Positions 16,098-24,680 of a stretch of DNA of 64,000 bases are shown in pieces. Location of the stretch: assembly GCF_900113665.1 (NCBI RefSeq), contig NZ_FOQD01000002.1, positions 248,001 to 312,000 of the forward strand, read 5' to 3'. How positions within the stretch are numbered: position 1 is the stretch's first letter; each line of letters opens with the position of its first letter. The translations under genes and the position numbers were made by a program. The notes beneath the pieces are model-generated. The model had not been told where the DNA came from. It did no database searches and saw nothing but the letters and a program-made list of their open reading frames with translations. The DNA comes from Planctomicrobium piriforme (GTDB lineage: Bacteria > Planctomycetota > Planctomycetia > Planctomycetales > Planctomycetaceae).

Positions 16098-17747
16098 TCA
16101 AATCGCCGACGCTGAAATTCCATCCCCCTGCACGTTGGTAATCGTCACATGCGAGGCGAGCGACGGATCGGTCTGCGGATAATCGCTGCGATAATGGACG
16201 CCGCGGCTTTCATGTCGGGCTCGGGCCGATTCGATCATCAGCCGGGAGACGAGCAGCATGTTCTGGAGTTCCCAGCCAGCGACGCTATGAAACTCTCTGG
16301 TCGCAACATACCGGTCCCAGAAATCGACTTGCGAAGCCGCGACCGACAGCCCTTCACCATCCCGTCGAATCCCCACGTTCCGCCACATGATCGCGCCGAG
16401 GGCATTCTGCAGGTCGACGAGATTGAGATCATCCTGCTCGCTGATTTCGCTGGTCCACTGCGATTCGAGCGGCGGAAACGTGAACTGGTCGGGGATGCTG
16501 AGCGCGGCCTGACTCGCGCCGCGGCCTGCCTGCACTCCGTAATAGAGACCTTCCAGCAGGCTGTTACTGGCGAGACGATTGGCTCCATGCAATCCACTCG
16601 ATGTCACTTCGCCTGCGGCCCATAACTGCGGCAACGTCGTGCGGCCTTCGAGATCGACCGTCAGCCCCCCCATCATGTAGTGGGCGCCTGGTCGCACCGG
16701 AATCCGGTCGCGCGTGAGGTCGAGTCCGAATTCCTGGCACATCTGGCTGATGTGCGGGAACCGTTCGCGGATCTTCAAGGGATCGATGTGCGACACATCC
16801 AGATAGACGCAGGGATGCCGCGTCTTCTCCATCTGATCAGTAATGGCCCTGCTGACGATATCACGGGGGGCGAGTTCGCCGCGGGGATCGTAGTCTCGCA
16901 TAAAGGCATAGCCCGTCACGTCGACAAGCCGTCCTCCTTCTCCACGCACCGCTTCCGACACCAGATGCCGGCTGCTGCCGGCGATGTACAGCACTGTCGG
17001 GTGAAACTGCATCATCTCCATGTCGCGCAATTCAGCGCCAGCGCGAAATGCGATGGCATGACCATCCGCAGTGGCGATGTCGGGATTGGTCGTTTCGCGG
17101 TAGACGCGGCCAGCGCCGCCGGTCGCCAGAATCGTTTGCTTCGCCCAGACAAAGGTCCGGCCATGTTGTGCGTTCCAGACCAGAGCGCCGCGACAGGCCC
17201 CATCTTGCGTCAGCAGATCGAGAGTAAAAGTTTTCTCCCAGATCTCGCTCCAGTCGGCGCCCCGCACCGTGGCGATGAGTGCCCGCATAATCTCCTTGCC
17301 AGTGGCGTCCCCCAGTGCATGGGCGATGCGGGCATGGCTGTGCCCCCCCTCGGTCGTCAGGGCGATGTGACCATCCTTCTGATCGAACTTCGCCCCGAGT
17401 GAAGCGAGTTCGCGAATCAGCCGCGGCGCCGCGTCGACCACGCGACGCACAACTTCTGCATCACACAATCCAGCGCCGGCGATCATCGTGTCTTCGGCAT
17501 GGTTCTCGGTCGCATCCGAAGGATCGAGCGCCCCGGCAATGCCCCCTTGCGCCCAGGCACTGTTCGACAGATTCACAACGTCTTTGGTGATGATCACCAC
17601 TCGCAGCCGCGGATCGATCTCCAGTGCCGCCCGAATCCCGGCAATCCCCGCTCCGATGATCAGTACGTCAGTAAAGACATGCGGAATCCGCTTCGGATGA
17701 AACTGCACCAGGTAACGCCGACGCGGCTGATATTCGAGAGAGATCAT
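16098..17747 (-). CDS. nadB: L-aspartate oxidase
   Basis: A 549-residue FAD enzyme that oxidises L-aspartate to iminoaspartate, the first step of bacterial NAD biosynthesis. The N-terminal dinucleotide motif VLIIGAGIAGIRAALEID and TKDVVNLSNSAWAQGGIAGA are characteristic. HPTVLY and RGEGGRLVDVTGYAFM belong to the succinate-dehydrogenase/fumarate-reductase flavoprotein fold. VTSSGLHGANRLASNSLLEG is the NadB/SdhA capping signature. Length fits the family. nadA and nadC are not in the window. The downstream secreted phosphatase-like gene is on the same strand within 40 bases. Confidence 0.95.
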   Translation of the reverse strand: MISLEYQPRRRYLVQFHPKRIPHVFTDVLIIGAGIAGIRAALEIDPRLRVVIITKDVVNLSNSAWAQGGIAGALDPSDATENHAEDTMIAGAGLCDAEVVRRVVDAAPRLIRELASLGAKFDQKDGHIALTTEGGHSHARIAHALGDATGKEIMRALIATVRGADWSEIWEKTFTLDLLTQDGACRGALVWNAQHGRTFVWAKQTILATGGAGRVYRETTNPDIATADGHAIAFRAGAELRDMEMMQFHPTVLYIAGSSRHLVSEAVRGEGGRLVDVTGYAFMRDYDPRGELAPRDIVSRAITDQMEKTRHPCVYLDVSHIDPLKIRERFPHISQMCQEFGLDLTRDRIPVRPGAHYMMGGLTVDLEGRTTLPQLWAAGEVTSSGLHGANRLASNSLLEGLYYGVQAGRGASQAALSIPDQFTFPPLESQWTSEISEQDDLNLVDLQNALGAIMWRNVGIRRDGEGLSVAASQVDFWDRYVATREFHSVAGWELQNMLLVSRLMIESARARHESRGVHYRSDYPQTDPSLASHVTITNVQGDGISASAI

Positions 17748-17756
17748 GAGGCGGCT

Positions 17757-17940
17757 GGTTGAGCGTTGAGGGTTGAGCGTTGAATGAATGAGGTCTCGGA
17801 AGCGTGAGCAGCGGCACAGGGGTTGAACATCAATTCGAATTCAGGGACTTCTTCTCGTTCTCTGTTTCTGTCATTGAGATTTTGAGTTTGTTTCGAATTT
17901 GGTGCTTCGAATTTGGAATTTCAAAAACGAAACACTCGTC
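17757..17940. repeat. Composite repeat zone between nadB and the metal permease
   Basis: Two elements are visible. One is a short direct repeat GTTGAGCGTTGAGGGTTGAG at 17758-17777, with a close match just after the PhoH gene (47803-47826). The second is an AT-rich copy of the GAATTTGGTGCTTCGAATTT family at about 17880-17935. No gene is credible here. Confidence 0.6.
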
Positions 17941-17961
17941 CCGAATCGTTCTCGCGCCGCC

Positions 17962-19386
17962 CTAACTGGGCGGAATTGCTTTGCCGTGTGGGTCGACCTG
18001 GGGGGAATCGAGTTCGGCTTCCAGTTGCGTGCGGAGATCCTGATTCAGGTAATGCTCGACCCGATCGGCCGAGCCGTGCAGCTGGGCGTCGCCCAATTGA
18101 AAATTCTTGAACAGATAAGACTCCCACAACCGGTGTCCACGGACCACTTCCGCCGCGCGGATCTTGCCGGTGGGAGTGAGCTGCAGCGTCGGTCCAACGG
18201 TAATCCAGCCCAGCCGTCGCAGCCGCCAGATGGTGTACTTCCAGATGACCGGCCCGATCCAGGCCGAGGCATGACGCACGTTCGCCACGGTCGGTTCGCG
18301 ATCCACCGGTGGTTCCTCAAAACGATAGAGCGCGGCCAGCACATCGTCCGACGACATCCTGCACACCAGCGACAGATTCCCAAGCCATCGTGAAACAATC
18401 CCGTGTCGCGGCGAGAAGAGATAAATCAGCAGGAAGAACAACCCGCAGGCGACCGCCATCATCCCTGGCGTGCTGGCATCCTGTACGCCGGTCAGACCTG
18501 CGGCAGAAGCGATCACGCCCGGCAGCGTCTTGGCGAGAATATGCCCCGTCACCGCACTGGCCGCCGCAATCACCAGACTGACGGCGATCATCCACCCCAA
18601 CCGATCACAACTCAGCCAGCCGCAAGCGGCCGGCACAATCAGAATCGCGACCACCAGAATACTGCCGACCGAGGTGAACGCCATCACCACTGTAACCGCA
18701 GTCACCGCGACGAGAATGTAATTCATCAGTCGGGCATTGAGCCCCAGCGAGGTCGCGAGTTCAGGGTCGAACGCCGAGAGACGAAGTTCCTTAAAGAACA
18801 GTGCGAGCAAGAACCCATTGATGATGAGCAGGCTGAGATTGGTCAGCACGGCTTTCGGTACTTCGAAACCGAAGATCGAGACGGTGTCCCAGACGGCCAG
18901 CTCAAGCTGCCCGAAGAGCACGCAGTCGGGGTCGATATGCACGTTGTCGGCTTTCAAGCGGACCAGCAGCAGCCCCAGGGCAAACAGCGACGTAAAGACG
19001 ACTCCCAGCGCCGCGCTCCCTTCGACTCGACCAAGTTTCTGAATGCTTTCGGTCAATACGGCAGTGAGCACTCCTACGAGAATGGCGCCGCCTGCGAGCA
19101 GAAACGGTTCGAACCCCGCCATCGCACCTGGGGAAACCAGGCCTGACGAAATCGCCCATTGCGCGGCCAGAAAGGTCACAATGACCCCCGGCAACGCCGT
19201 GTGGCTCAGCGCATCCCCCAGCATGCTCTGCTGTCGGAGTACCAGCCAGATTCCCGGCAGCGTACACGACATCGCCGCCACCGCGCCGAGGACAATAATC
19301 CAGGTATCCCACGGCTCCCACACAAACGCCCCGAGCAGGCCAGGGGGCGAGTTCAACATCAGCAGTTCGGAGAACAGACAGGACAT
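17962..19386 (-). CDS. Zn/Mn-type ABC permease fused to DtxR/MntR-like regulator
   Basis: A 474-residue protein with two modules. Residues ~25-330 form an ABC-3 (ZnuB/MntB/SitC) permease with eight or nine hydrophobic segments and the family signature GIWLVLRQQSMLGDALSHTA. Residues ~345-474 resemble a DtxR/MntR repressor. They contain a winged-helix region (DDVLAALYRFEE to RRLGWITVGPTLQLTPTGKI), then the metal-binding dimerisation segment with RGHRLWESYL, HGSADRVEH and DPHGKAIP. These are the positions where DtxR and MntR keep their His/Glu ligands. Neither the ATPase nor the binding protein is adjacent. The fusion suggests direct metal sensing at the transporter, or a membrane-tethered regulator (inference). 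Confidence 0.88.
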   Translation of the reverse strand: MSCLFSELLMLNSPPGLLGAFVWEPWDTWIIVLGAVAAMSCTLPGIWLVLRQQSMLGDALSHTALPGVIVTFLAAQWAISSGLVSPGAMAGFEPFLLAGGAILVGVLTAVLTESIQKLGRVEGSAALGVVFTSLFALGLLLVRLKADNVHIDPDCVLFGQLELAVWDTVSIFGFEVPKAVLTNLSLLIINGFLLALFFKELRLSAFDPELATSLGLNARLMNYILVAVTAVTVVMAFTSVGSILVVAILIVPAACGWLSCDRLGWMIAVSLVIAAASAVTGHILAKTLPGVIASAAGLTGVQDASTPGMMAVACGLFFLLIYLFSPRHGIVSRWLGNLSLVCRMSSDDVLAALYRFEEPPVDREPTVANVRHASAWIGPVIWKYTIWRLRRLGWITVGPTLQLTPTGKIRAAEVVRGHRLWESYLFKNFQLGDAQLHGSADRVEHYLNQDLRTQLEAELDSPQVDPHGKAIPPS

Positions 19387-19545
19387 GCCAGCATGTTAGC
19401 AACCTTTCCGGCCATTTCGTGCCCTGCGAATGTGACGAAATGCTGGAAACGTCTTGTCCGGCAGACGCACGGCAGGGGCTTGGTCTTGATTGGCGTCGCT
19501 CTATCTTCGACAATCGCAGGGCACAAACGGATTTGAGGAAACTTT

Positions 19546-21990
19546 TTGCCTGCCAGCGTCCATTACTTCCCGCACTCGACATTGCTGGCGCAAGCCGGAA
19601 CCGAGTTCACCACCTCCACACTGGAATGGGATCATCCCTTTGCCTGGTGGGACTGGTTGCCGATTCTGTTGTTGCTCGCCGCAATGGGCACGACGCTCTG
19701 GTTCGGTCTCCGCGATGGCCGCACGCTGGCCCGGCCTGTGATGTTGCTCCTGCTGGCACTGCGGCTTTCGGTGCTGGCGATTGCTTTGGTGATCGCCTTT
19801 AACCCTCACACCCGTACGCAGACCGACGCGTATCGCGATTCCCGCGTGATTTTGCTGGTCGATACATCGCAATCGATGCAGCAGCCGGAAACCGACCCGC
19901 GGACCCCGCAAGAGGTCCGGAGATCGCGAACTGCGGCGGTGAAGCAACTGCTCGCCGATTCGCCCCTCGTCGAAAAATTGCGAGCCGATCACGCCGTCGA
20001 CGTCTATTCTTTCAGCTCGGATGTCAGCGAACCCTTATTGCGGCTCCCCAGCTTTTACCAGGCGGACGCGGACTCCGAATCTCCCTCTCCCGCAAAACCG
20101 CCATCGTCCAATACGCCCCCGCCCCCTCCTGCCTGGGACGAAATCCTCGCCCCGACAGGCATGGCGACCCGACTGGGAGACTCGCTCGATACCCTGCTGG
20201 TAGAAGCGAAATCTCCCACGCTCTCCGGCATCGTCGTCATGACCGACGGCGCCTCGAACTCTGGCCGCGACGTCCAGATTCCCCGCGAACGGGCACGCCA
20301 GCAGGGAACTCGCCTTGTCGCGGTCGGCGTCGGAAGTACTGAGCCGCCGCTCAATCTGGAGATCGTCCGTCTGGTCGCTCCCACCGATGTACAGAAGGGG
20401 GACCCGTTCGAAATCGCGGCCCAGTTGCGAGGAACCGGGCTGGCCGGTCGGTCGGTGCATGTCGAACTCTTGCAGCAGGGGCCCTCGGATCCCGAACCGA
20501 CCGTCATCTTCTCGCAGGATCAGATCCTCGCGGACGAGGGAACCGCCCGTGAAGTCACCTTCGAACTGAAACCTTCTGACGCCGGGACGTTCGACTACAC
20601 CGTCCGCGCCCGCATTCCCGATGGGGTTGAAACCCGCGAGGATGACAATCAACTCAGCCGCAGCGTCAACATTTTTGATCGCTCCATGCGGGTGTTGATC
20701 ATCGCCGGCGGTCCGCTCCGCGACTACCGCTACGCCCGTACAATCCTCAACAGGCACCCGTCCATGCAGACGGACGTCTGGCTGCAATCGGGTTCGGTCG
20801 GAATCAGTCAGGAAGCGAAAAAGTTGCTGTATCGCTTTCCGGAAACGGTCGAAGCCCTGTACGAGTACGATGTCGTGATCGCCTTCGATCCCGACTGGAC
20901 GCAGCTCACCGCCGAACAGCGCGAGATGCTTTCCAACTGGGTGGCGAACGAAGGGGGCGGCATGGTGGTCGTCGCCGGCGACGTCTTCACTCCGAACCTG
21001 GCGGCATCGCCTGATCTCGAAGGCATCCGCCGGCTGTATCCGGTGCTGCTGGAAGAGGTGAGCCTGCGACTGAACAACCGCGAAACGGCTCAGACGGCAT
21101 TCCCGCTCTCCTTCACGCCAGAAGGTCAGGCGGCCGAGTTCCTCAAGTTGTCGGAGTCGGACGGAAAACCTGTCTGGGACGATTTCGGCGGCATCTTTCT
21201 GACGTATCCCACCCGTGGAGCGAAAGCCGGCACGACGGTTTACGCCGAGTTCTCCGATCCCCTCTCGCGCGGTCGCGGCGGGCAGCCGATTGTGCTGGCG
21301 GGCCAGCGCTTCGGCCAGGGTCAGGTGCTGTATATCGGCAGTCCTGAACTGTGGCGATTGCGGTCACTCGATGCCGCGTATCTCGAGCGATTGTGGGTGA
21401 AGCTGGCCCGCAAAGCCGCTGAAGGCCGCTCGAAACGGGGCCTGCAGCGCGGGATGTTCATTCTCGATGGCCGCGAATTCATTCTCGGTCAGACCGTTCC
21501 TTTGCGACTGCGGGCACTCAATCCTCAATTCCAGCCGCTCGTCAGTGACACGATCACGGTCGAAGCATTTGGGCCAGGCGGCGCCCCGGTCGTCCCGAGC
21601 CCTGAACTGAAAAAAGACCCGATTCGCCCGGCTGAATTCACAGGCGACTTCCGCCCGTTAACGCCCGGCCGCTATCGACTCGAATTCGCTCTGCCCGATT
21701 CCACTGAACGAGTCGTGACTGAAATTGAAATGCAGTTGCCGCGACAGGAAGCCGCCTCACTGGTGCAGGATGTGGCGTTGCTGAAGCGGCTGGTCGAAGG
21801 AACCACCGGACAGTATCTGCCTATCGAAGAAGCCGCGGCGATGATTCCCCAGTTGCTGCCCAACAAAGGGGAACGGGTGATTATCGATCAGCGCGTCAAA
21901 GAACTCTGGGATCGTGGCTGGCTGATGGGCCTGCTGGTCGCCCTCCTGTCGCTGGAATGGCTGGCCCGGAAACTTTTGAAACTGGCGTAG
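19546..21990 (+). CDS. VWA and GATase-like domain membrane protein
   Basis: An 814-residue membrane protein. Two N-terminal membrane helices (~35-55 and ~65-85) precede a von Willebrand A domain with the MIDAS motif DTSQSM near residue 106 and TDGASNSG. A middle domain (~380-620) has the fold pattern of class I glutamine amidotransferase-like proteins (MRVLIIAGGPLRDYRYART) without an obvious catalytic Cys. A final membrane helix lies at ~793-811. The TTG start at 19546 is chosen because GAGGA lies 7-11 bases upstream and no ATG precedes the first helix. Proteins of this build often sit with MoxR ATPases and DUF58 proteins, but those partners are absent here. It heads a same-strand series of envelope genes. 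Confidence 0.85.
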   Translation: MPASVHYFPHSTLLAQAGTEFTTSTLEWDHPFAWWDWLPILLLLAAMGTTLWFGLRDGRTLARPVMLLLLALRLSVLAIALVIAFNPHTRTQTDAYRDSRVILLVDTSQSMQQPETDPRTPQEVRRSRTAAVKQLLADSPLVEKLRADHAVDVYSFSSDVSEPLLRLPSFYQADADSESPSPAKPPSSNTPPPPPAWDEILAPTGMATRLGDSLDTLLVEAKSPTLSGIVVMTDGASNSGRDVQIPRERARQQGTRLVAVGVGSTEPPLNLEIVRLVAPTDVQKGDPFEIAAQLRGTGLAGRSVHVELLQQGPSDPEPTVIFSQDQILADEGTAREVTFELKPSDAGTFDYTVRARIPDGVETREDDNQLSRSVNIFDRSMRVLIIAGGPLRDYRYARTILNRHPSMQTDVWLQSGSVGISQEAKKLLYRFPETVEALYEYDVVIAFDPDWTQLTAEQREMLSNWVANEGGGMVVVAGDVFTPNLAASPDLEGIRRLYPVLLEEVSLRLNNRETAQTAFPLSFTPEGQAAEFLKLSESDGKPVWDDFGGIFLTYPTRGAKAGTTVYAEFSDPLSRGRGGQPIVLAGQRFGQGQVLYIGSPELWRLRSLDAAYLERLWVKLARKAAEGRSKRGLQRGMFILDGREFILGQTVPLRLRALNPQFQPLVSDTITVEAFGPGGAPVVPSPELKKDPIRPAEFTGDFRPLTPGRYRLEFALPDSTERVVTEIEMQLPRQEAASLVQDVALLKRLVEGTTGQYLPIEEAAAMIPQLLPNKGERVIIDQRVKELWDRGWLMGLLVALLSLEWLARKLLKLA

Positions 21991-22238
21991 GAGAGAAGAC
22001 CCAGCACGGCCTGTCGCTACGACCGAAGAAGATTTTTTAACCACGGAAAACACGGAGATCCCAGAATTTCAAGATGACAGGCTCGTTCTGGTTTCATTCT
22101 TTTGAAGGATTGAATGATTGTTTCGGTTTGCCGTCAGTGATCATTCCATCCGTGAATTCCGTGCCTTCCGTCGTTCTCTGTATTTGATGTTTTCCTGATC
22201 AGTCCATCTCATCGAACAATTGCAGTGAAAGCATCCCT
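21991..22238. other. Intergenic region with 'ACGGAAAACACGGA' repeat arms
   Basis: The gap holds CCACGGAAAACACGGA at 22041-22056 and TCCGTGAATTCCGTGCCTTCCGTC at about 22150-22173, forming an imperfect inverted repeat of a style common in intergenic DNA of planctomycetes. No gene is supported. Confidence 0.5.
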
Positions 22239-24632
22239 GTGAAACCCATGCGGCCAGAAATTCAGCGAGTGCTTGTCCGGCTGCGAAGCTGGATTCGGCG
22301 CTATGTGCTGGCCGAGGGGATCGCCGCCACCATTGCGCTTGCCTGCCTGCTCTTCTGGCTGACGTTCGGCCTCGACCTGGCGTGGTTCAAACTCAGCCAA
22401 CTCGAACTGCCTGGCTGGTTTCGCATTCTGTGCACCATTGCCATGGTCACACTCATCGCCGGCACGGCGATCGTCTGGATCGGGCTGCGGCTCTTCCGCC
22501 GTCTCGACCAGACGGATCTGGCGCTGGCCCTCGAACGCAAGTTCCCCGAACTGAACGACCGTCTGATTACGGCAGTTCAGCTCTCCGAACGGGGCGGCTC
22601 TGACGTGCAGTCGGCGATGCTGGAACGAACGACGGATGAAGCCGTCTCGCGTCTGTCGGCCATTGAACTCAAAAAGACGATCAATCCCGTCCCGCTGAAA
22701 CGCATGCTCACCGCCGCCAGCGTCTTGCTGGCTTCGGTCCTCGGACTCGGTCTGGCAGATGCCCAGGGGATGGAACGCTGGTATCAGGCATACATTCTCG
22801 GCCGCGACGATTACTGGGAACCGTTCCGCCGCAATGAACTGCACATCCAGATTGTCGCCCAGCCAGGCGATCGGATTCGGTCATTCGATGCCCGCGGCAT
22901 CTACAAACACCCTCGCGGAGAAGACCTGCAGGTGCTGGCGACCGTGCCTGAATCCGCGGTTCCTCCACATCGCGTGAATCTGCAATTCATCGGCTTCGGC
23001 GGCGCTGGACAACAGCGCGGTCAGGTCTCGATGTCCCGCATGGGTGACGACGAATTCCGGCATACCTTCAGCCGCATGGTCAACGATCATCAGCTCTGGT
23101 TTCGCGGCGGAGACTATGTGAACCGGCAACCGTTCCGCGTGCAGGTGGTCGATCCGCCACGAGTCGATTCGATTGAACTCCGCTGCGATTACCCCTCCTA
23201 CACCGGCCTCGACAGCCTCGAAGACCGCAACGTCCGGGTTGTGGGGATGCAGGTGGCCTTGCCGATGGAGACGGAGTTCGAACTGCAGGCGTCATCCAAC
23301 AAGCCGTTGCTGCAAGTGCTGCTGCGGACGCCGAATTTCGAACTGTCATTCGGCTTCGACGCCACTGCGACGGGCACGCGGCCGACAAAGCTGACTTTGC
23401 TCGACCCCGAGCATGCGACTTCGCAGACGGTGGAACTCAATGTGTCGCCGGCCACACTGTTCGATCAGGACCGTCGCAAGTTTCACGTCCCGCTCACCGT
23501 CACTCTGGACGCGGCGAAACAGTTGGCTCGACTCAAGGACAAGCCTGAATTCCCGTTGCCGCTCGTGCCTGATCAGACTGTCCAGATCATCCTGATCGAC
23601 GAAGACCAGATCGAGAGCCCTGAACCTGCCACGCTGACGGTGAACGGCATCGTCGATCAGTCCCCCGTGGTCGAAACCCGACGCACCGGCATCGGCACGG
23701 CGGTGACTCGCATGGCCTCGATTCCGCTCGAAGGCAAAATCACGGACGACTACGGGGTGGCCGGCGCCTGGTTTGGATACCGCACCAACGTGCAACCGCA
23801 GGAACAGAAGCTGCCCTTGGCGAATCTCCCGCAAGGACAAAAAGAGTTTCGCCTGCAGCAAACGCCAGAACAGGCGGTCGAGCGTCTGAATTTAATTCCA
23901 CTGCAACTCGAAGACGGCCAAACCCTGACGCTGAGCGTCTATGCCGAAGACGCCGACAATCTGAACGGCCCGCATGTGTCCCACGGGGAACTCTTTACGT
24001 TTCAGATTGTGTCGAAAGACGACCTGCTGGCGAAACTGTTTGATCGGGAGGTGACTCTACGGGCACGTTTCGAGCAGATTCGATCTGAAGTTCAGGAAAT
24101 GCGAAACTCACTCGACGGCACCCGCGATCAGATCGCCACGACCGAAAAGACGCCGGCCGCTGCGGCAGGTCAGTCGCAAGTCATTTCGGCGTATGTCGAT
24201 CGGGCACTGCATCAGATTCGCAAGAACCACACCGAATCGCGGTCGATCGAGCTGTCGTTCCGCGATTTGCGCGACGAAATGGTGAATAACCGGATTGATA
24301 CTGCGGAACTCCTGGAAAGAATCGAGCGTCGAATCATCGAGCCGATGTCATTCCTGAATAACTCTGATTTTCTGGATGTGGACCGCCGGCTGGGTGCTTT
24401 GCGGCTGGCCGTCGAACGCCAGACGGCAATGGGAGTCGCCGCAGAGGAAGTCACCGCGTCCGTGGACCATTTACTCGCACAGATGGATTTGATCTTGGCG
24501 GAAATGAAGGATCGCGGGACGATAAACGACCTGATCCAGAATCTGCAGGATATCATCAAACGGGAAAAACAGTTGCTCGAGCAGATTGAAGAGAAGCGGA
24601 TCGAAGACAGCTTCTTCGGTCCGCCCAAATAA
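22239..24632 (+). CDS. DUF4175-like large membrane protein
   Basis: A 797-residue protein. Two hydrophobic segments occur near residues 30-50 and 65-88. A third weaker one lies near 155-170. A long periplasmic-looking region contains the phrase ITDDYGVAGAWFGYRTN, seen in DUF4175-type proteins, and the C-terminal ~200 residues are helical with coiled-coil character (REVTLRARFEQIRSEVQEMR). The start is GTG at 22239 or ATG at 22248; neither has a clear ribosome site. It lies between the VWA protein and an exported coiled-coil protein on the same strand, a setting typical of MoxR/VWA envelope clusters. Function is unknown. Confidence 0.75.
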   Translation: MKPMRPEIQRVLVRLRSWIRRYVLAEGIAATIALACLLFWLTFGLDLAWFKLSQLELPGWFRILCTIAMVTLIAGTAIVWIGLRLFRRLDQTDLALALERKFPELNDRLITAVQLSERGGSDVQSAMLERTTDEAVSRLSAIELKKTINPVPLKRMLTAASVLLASVLGLGLADAQGMERWYQAYILGRDDYWEPFRRNELHIQIVAQPGDRIRSFDARGIYKHPRGEDLQVLATVPESAVPPHRVNLQFIGFGGAGQQRGQVSMSRMGDDEFRHTFSRMVNDHQLWFRGGDYVNRQPFRVQVVDPPRVDSIELRCDYPSYTGLDSLEDRNVRVVGMQVALPMETEFELQASSNKPLLQVLLRTPNFELSFGFDATATGTRPTKLTLLDPEHATSQTVELNVSPATLFDQDRRKFHVPLTVTLDAAKQLARLKDKPEFPLPLVPDQTVQIILIDEDQIESPEPATLTVNGIVDQSPVVETRRTGIGTAVTRMASIPLEGKITDDYGVAGAWFGYRTNVQPQEQKLPLANLPQGQKEFRLQQTPEQAVERLNLIPLQLEDGQTLTLSVYAEDADNLNGPHVSHGELFTFQIVSKDDLLAKLFDREVTLRARFEQIRSEVQEMRNSLDGTRDQIATTEKTPAAAAGQSQVISAYVDRALHQIRKNHTESRSIELSFRDLRDEMVNNRIDTAELLERIERRIIEPMSFLNNSDFLDVDRRLGALRLAVERQTAMGVAAEEVTASVDHLLAQMDLILAEMKDRGTINDLIQNLQDIIKREKQLLEQIEEKRIEDSFFGPPK

Positions 24633-24680
24633 CATATCCTTGCGAAACAGCCGTTCCATCCGGAACGGTCGGGAGTCGGT

